Shown: positions 59,579-64,000 of the stretch, one piece after another | Layout: each line of letters starts with the position of its first letter | Position numbering within the stretch: position 1 is the stretch's first letter | NCBI RefSeq assembly: GCF_047872805.1 | Contig: NZ_JBLQUK010000004.1 | Coordinates: forward strand, 1 to 64,000 | Direction of reading: 5' to 3' | Source: Erythrobacter sp047872805 | GTDB lineage: Bacteria; Pseudomonadota; Alphaproteobacteria; Sphingomonadales; Sphingomonadaceae | Length of the DNA stretch: 64,000 nt | Translations under genes and position numbers: made by a program | The notes under the pieces: generated by a model | The model's database searches: none | Told to the model about the DNA's origin: nothing | Seen by the model: the letters and a program-made list of their open reading frames with translations, nothing else

Positions 59579-61792
59579 ATGTCAAGCGCATCGCAGACGG
59601 GCGAGAGGGGCGCAGCTGCGCCCACTTCGCAGCCGGAGAAATTGCAGGAGGAGCTCTATTCGCCCTTTGTCCGAGTGACTTTGCGGCGCTGGGTGAAATG
59701 GTATCTGGATGGGGCGGAGACGTTCTGGCCGTTCACCGATGCGATCACGCGATTGTTTATCGCCCTATGGTTTCTGCGTTCTGGAATGGTCAAGGCTGCG
59801 GATTGGGATACCGCGCTGTTCCTCGCCGCAAATGAATATCCTGTCACCTGGATGGAGCCGTCGACTGCGGCGGTCACCGGTCTTGCGATTGAGCTGATCG
59901 GACCGTTGCTGCTGATTGCCGGATTCTTCACCCGGCCAGCGGCAATTGCGATGGCGGCGCTGATGCTGGTTTCACAGGCGGTCTATGTTCCCACCACGAG
60001 CAATCTGATCGTTGCTGCGCTGTTGATCTGGTATGCGGCCCATGGACCGGGTGCGTTGTCGCTGGACCGGGCGATGGCATCGGGATTCAAATCCAGCGCC
60101 CTGCCTTTGGCGCGCCCGATGATCGCCGCAGGCGATTGGCTGCGGATGCATGCTGCGCCGCTGGTCATGGCGCTTACCCGGCTGTGGCTGGGAGCGACCC
60201 TGATCGCCCATGCCGGATTGATCGAGCCGTCAGTGGCAGTGCAAACATGGCTGCCGGTGACGGTTTTTGAAGGATTTCCCGCATGGCTCGCAGTCCTGAC
60301 CGCCCTATTTTTCATTTCAGGCTTTGCTGCGACATTCGTGTCCTATGCGCTGGCTATCCTGATCGCAGTGTTGATGATAACCGGAGCGCATCCCGATGTG
60401 ACGCTGTTCCCTTTTCTGTTTCTGGCGCTTTATGAAGCGCGCGGGGCTGGGGCGCTATCGGCTGACCGTGCAATTCTTGCATGGCTGGAAAAAAACATCC
60501 TGTTCGACCGCGAATATTCCGAGGTTCCCGCACGCTGGCCGCATATTGTCGTAGTGGGCGCCGGATTTGGCGGATTGGCGGCGGTGGAGCGGTTCAAGCG
60601 GCTGCCCTTGCGGATAACCTTGATCGACAAACGCAATTATCACCTGTTTCAGCCGCTGCTTTATCAAATTGCCACCGCCACGCTTAACCCGGCCGACATC
60701 GCCACGCCGATCCGCAGCCTGTTCCGCGGCGATGGCAACGTGCGCGTGTTGAAAGGTGAAGTCAGCGCTATTGATGCAACGGCAAAATCGGTCACTTATG
60801 GCGATGGTCAGACCCTGATCTATGATCGCCTCGTGCTGGCGACCGGGGCCACGCACAGCTATTTCGGGCGCGATGAATGGGGGCCATTTGCGCCCGGTTT
60901 GAAATCGGTTGAAGACGGTGTCGCGGTGCGCGGTTCGATCCTCAACGCATTTGAGGAAGCAGAAGCTTCGGGCGATCCGCTGCGGGTCAAGAGGTTGCTG
61001 ACGTTTGTCATAGTTGGCGGCGGACCGACCGGGGTTGAACTCGCCGGTGCGATTGCCGAACTGGCAAAGGTCAGCGTGGAGCGCGAGTTTCGAACCATCG
61101 ATCCGGCCAGCGCGCGGGTTATTCTGGTGCAATCGGGCCCGCGCATCCTTCCCGCTTTTCCAGAGGCCCTATCGCACGCCGCAACCCTTGCGCTCGAAAA
61201 GCTCGGCGTTGAAGTCCGCACCGAAAGCCGCGTGACCGAAATCGCAAAAGCGCATGTGCGCATTGATGAGGGCGATCAGATCGAGACTGAGACGGTGCTG
61301 TGGGCAGCGGGAGTGGCGGCATCGCCCGCAGCGCGCTGGCTTGGCGCAAAGGCAGACCGCGCGGGCCGCGCGCTGGTCGATGACCGGATGCGCGTGCTGG
61401 GCCCCGACGGCGAACCGATCAAGCATGTCTATGCGATTGGCGACACCGCTGGCAGCAATGGCTGGAATGGCAGACCAGTGCCGGGGCTTGCCCCGGCTGC
61501 GAAACAGGCGGGCGCCTATGTCAGCCGCGTTGTTGAGGCTGAATTGCTGGGCAAACCATGCCCCGGCCCGTTTTCCTATTGCCATCAGGGAAGTCTGGCG
61601 ACGATCGGGCGCAAATCGGCGGTCGCGGATTTTGGCTCGATCAAGATGTCGGGCGCGCTTGCGTGGTGGCTGTGGGGCCTGGTCCACGTCGGATTCCTGA
61701 CCGGGACGCGCAACCGGGTTACTGTTGTGGTGAATTGGGCTTGGAATTTCTTTGCACAGCATTCCGGCGTCCGGCTGATCACCGGGCGATAG
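59579..61792 (+). CDS. DoxX-DoxX-NDH-2 fusion flavoprotein
   Basis: A single 737-residue chain. The first 310 residues are two DoxX-like membrane modules of about four helices each (LFIALWFLRSGMVKAADWD then ALTRLWLGATLIAHAG...AVLTALFFISGFAATFVSYALAIL). The C-terminal part from about residue 320 is a type-2 NADH dehydrogenase: HIVVVGAGFGGLAAVERFKRLP, DKRNYHLFQPLLYQIAT, FVIVGGGPTGVELAGAIAEL and HVYAIGDTAGSN, ending in WWLWGLVHVGFLTG. It probably oxidises NADH at the membrane. GGCAGGAGGAAC precedes the ATG. I know of DoxX next to oxidoreductases, but the fusion to NDH-2 is unusual. Confidence 0.9.
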   Translation: MSSASQTGERGAAAPTSQPEKLQEELYSPFVRVTLRRWVKWYLDGAETFWPFTDAITRLFIALWFLRSGMVKAADWDTALFLAANEYPVTWMEPSTAAVTGLAIELIGPLLLIAGFFTRPAAIAMAALMLVSQAVYVPTTSNLIVAALLIWYAAHGPGALSLDRAMASGFKSSALPLARPMIAAGDWLRMHAAPLVMALTRLWLGATLIAHAGLIEPSVAVQTWLPVTVFEGFPAWLAVLTALFFISGFAATFVSYALAILIAVLMITGAHPDVTLFPFLFLALYEARGAGALSADRAILAWLEKNILFDREYSEVPARWPHIVVVGAGFGGLAAVERFKRLPLRITLIDKRNYHLFQPLLYQIATATLNPADIATPIRSLFRGDGNVRVLKGEVSAIDATAKSVTYGDGQTLIYDRLVLATGATHSYFGRDEWGPFAPGLKSVEDGVAVRGSILNAFEEAEASGDPLRVKRLLTFVIVGGGPTGVELAGAIAELAKVSVEREFRTIDPASARVILVQSGPRILPAFPEALSHAATLALEKLGVEVRTESRVTEIAKAHVRIDEGDQIETETVLWAAGVAASPAARWLGAKADRAGRALVDDRMRVLGPDGEPIKHVYAIGDTAGSNGWNGRPVPGLAPAAKQAGAYVSRVVEAELLGKPCPGPFSYCHQGSLATIGRKSAVADFGSIKMSGALAWWLWGLVHVGFLTGTRNRVTVVVNWAWNFFAQHSGVRLITGR

Positions 61793-61794
61793 AT

Positions 61795-62556
<762 letters not shown>

Positions 62557-62613
62557 TTTTGTGACCCCGATCTCATTGCCTTTGGCAGGCGATCTGCGCA
62601 AGTGAAGACGAGA

Positions 62614-64000
62614 ATGACCCTGGCCGCATCTTCATCAGAATCGAGCACAGCGCCGTCTGCACCCGGTCGCCGTCTTTGGCGGCAAGGGCGGTTAGCGCAG
62701 ATTGCAGCGGTCATTCTGGGCGTTCTTGCAATTGCGCTGGCCATTGTGTGGTTCAGTCGGGATCGGATTGCGGCCGACTTCATCGATCAGGCGCTGACTG
62801 AATCTGGCATCGCCGCAACTTATGAGATTGAAGAGATTGGCCCGCAGCGGCAGGTCCTGCGCAATCTGGTGATCGGCGATCCCGCTGCGCCAGACCTGAC
62901 CGCAGAACGGATTATCGTCGATATTGCTTATAGCTTTGGCTCGGCAGGAATCGGCGAGGTGCAATTGGTGAAGCCGCGCCTGTTTGGTCGCTATCGGGAA
63001 GGGGTGTTCAGCCTCGGTGCGCTTGATCCATTGATCTTTAGCGAAAGCGATGAGCCCGCGGCGTTACCCGCTCTCAACCTCAGGATTATCGATGGCCGCG
63101 CGCGGTTTGACAGCGATTTTGGTGTGATCGGGGTGAAGCTTGATGGAGCAGGGCGGCTGGACGATGGCTTTGCCGGGAAACTTGCAGCGACCGCTCCGGG
63201 GCTTGATTCAGATGGCTGCAAAGTCCGGACTGCGACGTTGTACGGCGATCTTTCCTCTGCCGCTGGGGCGCTGAAATTCGAGGGGCCCGTCCGCCTGCGC
63301 GGCGCGGCCTGCGCAGGGGCAAGCGCGGCCCGCATGGATGCGCAGATTACCGCCAATTTGCTCAAGGATTTCGGAGCAGTGACCGGCGAGGCGCGGTTAG
63401 TGGTGGAGGACGCGGCCTACGCCGACGCAACGCTTGACCGTGTCGCGGGACAGTTGAGCGGCGCGTGGCGCTTTGCCGGGGATGAGGGCAATGCGGCGGG
63501 CGAGATCAGCGCGACGCACGCACTGATCGCGACCGGGCTGCGCACGCCCTATTTGCGGCTGGAAAGGCTTGCCGCCTATGGCAATCTGGCCAGCACCACG
63601 GGACTTTCTCGGACCGAATGGACCACCTCGCTCAGCGGGGAGGCCATCGAACTGGAGCGTGACTATTTCGCCGGATTGACTGATGCCCGCGTGGGGGCCG
63701 CGGGCACACTGATGGGGCCGTTGCTGGAAAAATTTGAGCGCGCCCTTGATCGAGCCTTTCGGGGTGGGCGGCTTTCGGGCGATATGTCGCTGCGGGTCAA
63801 TGACCAATCGTTCAATATCAATATCCCCGAAGCGCGCTTGCGAGGCGCGAGTGGTGAAACCGTGCTGGCGCTATCCCGCCTCGGCTACACCAGCCGCGAC
63901 GCGCGGCTGTCGGGCAATATCATGACCGGGGGCGAGGATATGCCTCGCATCGCTGGACGGATGGAGCAGATCGCGGGGGGCGATTTCGCTTTGCGGCTGA
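62614..64000 (+). CDS. YdbH/AsmA-like envelope protein (partial, runs off the window)
   Basis: An open frame from the ATG at 62614 continues to the end of the window without a stop, at least 462 codons. It has an N-terminal membrane anchor (IAAVILGVLAIALAIVWF) and then a repetitive beta-rich body: AADFIDQALTESGIAATYEIEEIGPQRQVLRNLVIGDP, DLTAERIIVDIAYSF, LNLRIIDGRARFDSDFG, VKLDGAGRLDDGFAGKLAATAPG. This is the layout of YdbH and AsmA-type proteins that bridge the periplasm for phospholipid transport. The start is divergent from radC. The C-terminal DUF part is beyond the window. Confidence 0.75.
   Translation, partial: MTLAASSSESSTAPSAPGRRLWRQGRLAQIAAVILGVLAIALAIVWFSRDRIAADFIDQALTESGIAATYEIEEIGPQRQVLRNLVIGDPAAPDLTAERIIVDIAYSFGSAGIGEVQLVKPRLFGRYREGVFSLGALDPLIFSESDEPAALPALNLRIIDGRARFDSDFGVIGVKLDGAGRLDDGFAGKLAATAPGLDSDGCKVRTATLYGDLSSAAGALKFEGPVRLRGAACAGASAARMDAQITANLLKDFGAVTGEARLVVEDAAYADATLDRVAGQLSGAWRFAGDEGNAAGEISATHALIATGLRTPYLRLERLAAYGNLASTTGLSRTEWTTSLSGEAIELERDYFAGLTDARVGAAGTLMGPLLEKFERALDRAFRGGRLSGDMSLRVNDQSFNINIPEARLRGASGETVLALSRLGYTSRDARLSGNIMTGGEDMPRIAGRMEQIAGGDFALRL

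Overview
The window is GC-rich, densely packed bacterial chromosome. Nearly every recognisable protein is of an alphaproteobacterial type, and several point to Sphingomonadales, most likely Erythrobacteraceae. These are a CckA-type hybrid kinase directly before recA and alaS, a CpdR-like receiver beside an N-formylglutamate amidohydrolase, a SapC-family protein, LexA boxes of the GTTC-N7-GTTC form, and short intergenic palindromes typical of sphingomonads. The genus is inference. No prophage, insertion sequence, CRISPR array, rRNA or plasmid function was found, and the content is mostly core chromosome.

Layout. 1-2253: a small unknown gene, a repeat-rich spacer, an HTH-like protein whose reading frame runs into the 3' end of rlpA, and rlpA itself. 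2254-3306: about 1 kb with no gene I can support. 3307-10749: argG, a membrane acyltransferase, a cyclopropane-fatty-acid synthase, a DUF1801 protein, a coupled SDR / cytochrome b561 / molybdopterin oxidoreductase operon and a glycine-zipper protein. 10903-18309: a long minus-strand block (MOSC protein, methyltransferase, ClpP-like exported protein, surface-antigen-like protein, rlmN, VOC protein, IalB-like protein, greB, lytic transglycosylase), much of it linked by start/stop overlaps. 18406-31675: dapA, a small exported protein, an AstE/AspA-like hydrolase, an S9 peptidase, smpB, a DUF2062 protein, cckA, recA (with LexA box), alaS and a TonB-C-like protein. 31691-41067: antiporter, GNAT-nitrilase fusion, icd, tRNA-Val(GAC), cpdR, N-formylglutamate amidohydrolase, sapC and a glycolate-oxidase-type flavoprotein. 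41237-51905: an unknown exported protein, DEAD helicase, serine hydrolase, uvrD/pcrA (with LexA box), a small exported protein, rsmD, an RluB-type synthase, a Rieske oxygenase and an AmpG-like permease. 51902-58021: an overlapping minus-strand operon lapA-like, pyrF, trpF, trpB, orf65, trpA, accD, folC. 58066-64000: purB, a DoxX-DoxX-NDH-2 fusion, radC and the start of a large YdbH/AsmA-like envelope protein cut off by the window end.

How it works together. The window carries two members of the CckA-ChpT-CtrA/CpdR cell-cycle phosphorelay (cckA, cpdR), an SOS module (recA and uvrD, each with a perfect GTTC/GAAC box), peptidoglycan turnover functions (rlpA, slt, an AmpG-like permease) and a tryptophan/pyrimidine/fatty-acid/folate operon. 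The observations I rate highest are the DoxX2-NDH-2 fusion, the SDR-cytb561-Mo operon, a small two-helix membrane protein inside the trp operon, a structured spacer behind sapC, and a repeat that occurs both within a reading frame and between genes. I did not find an evident new defence or mobile system.
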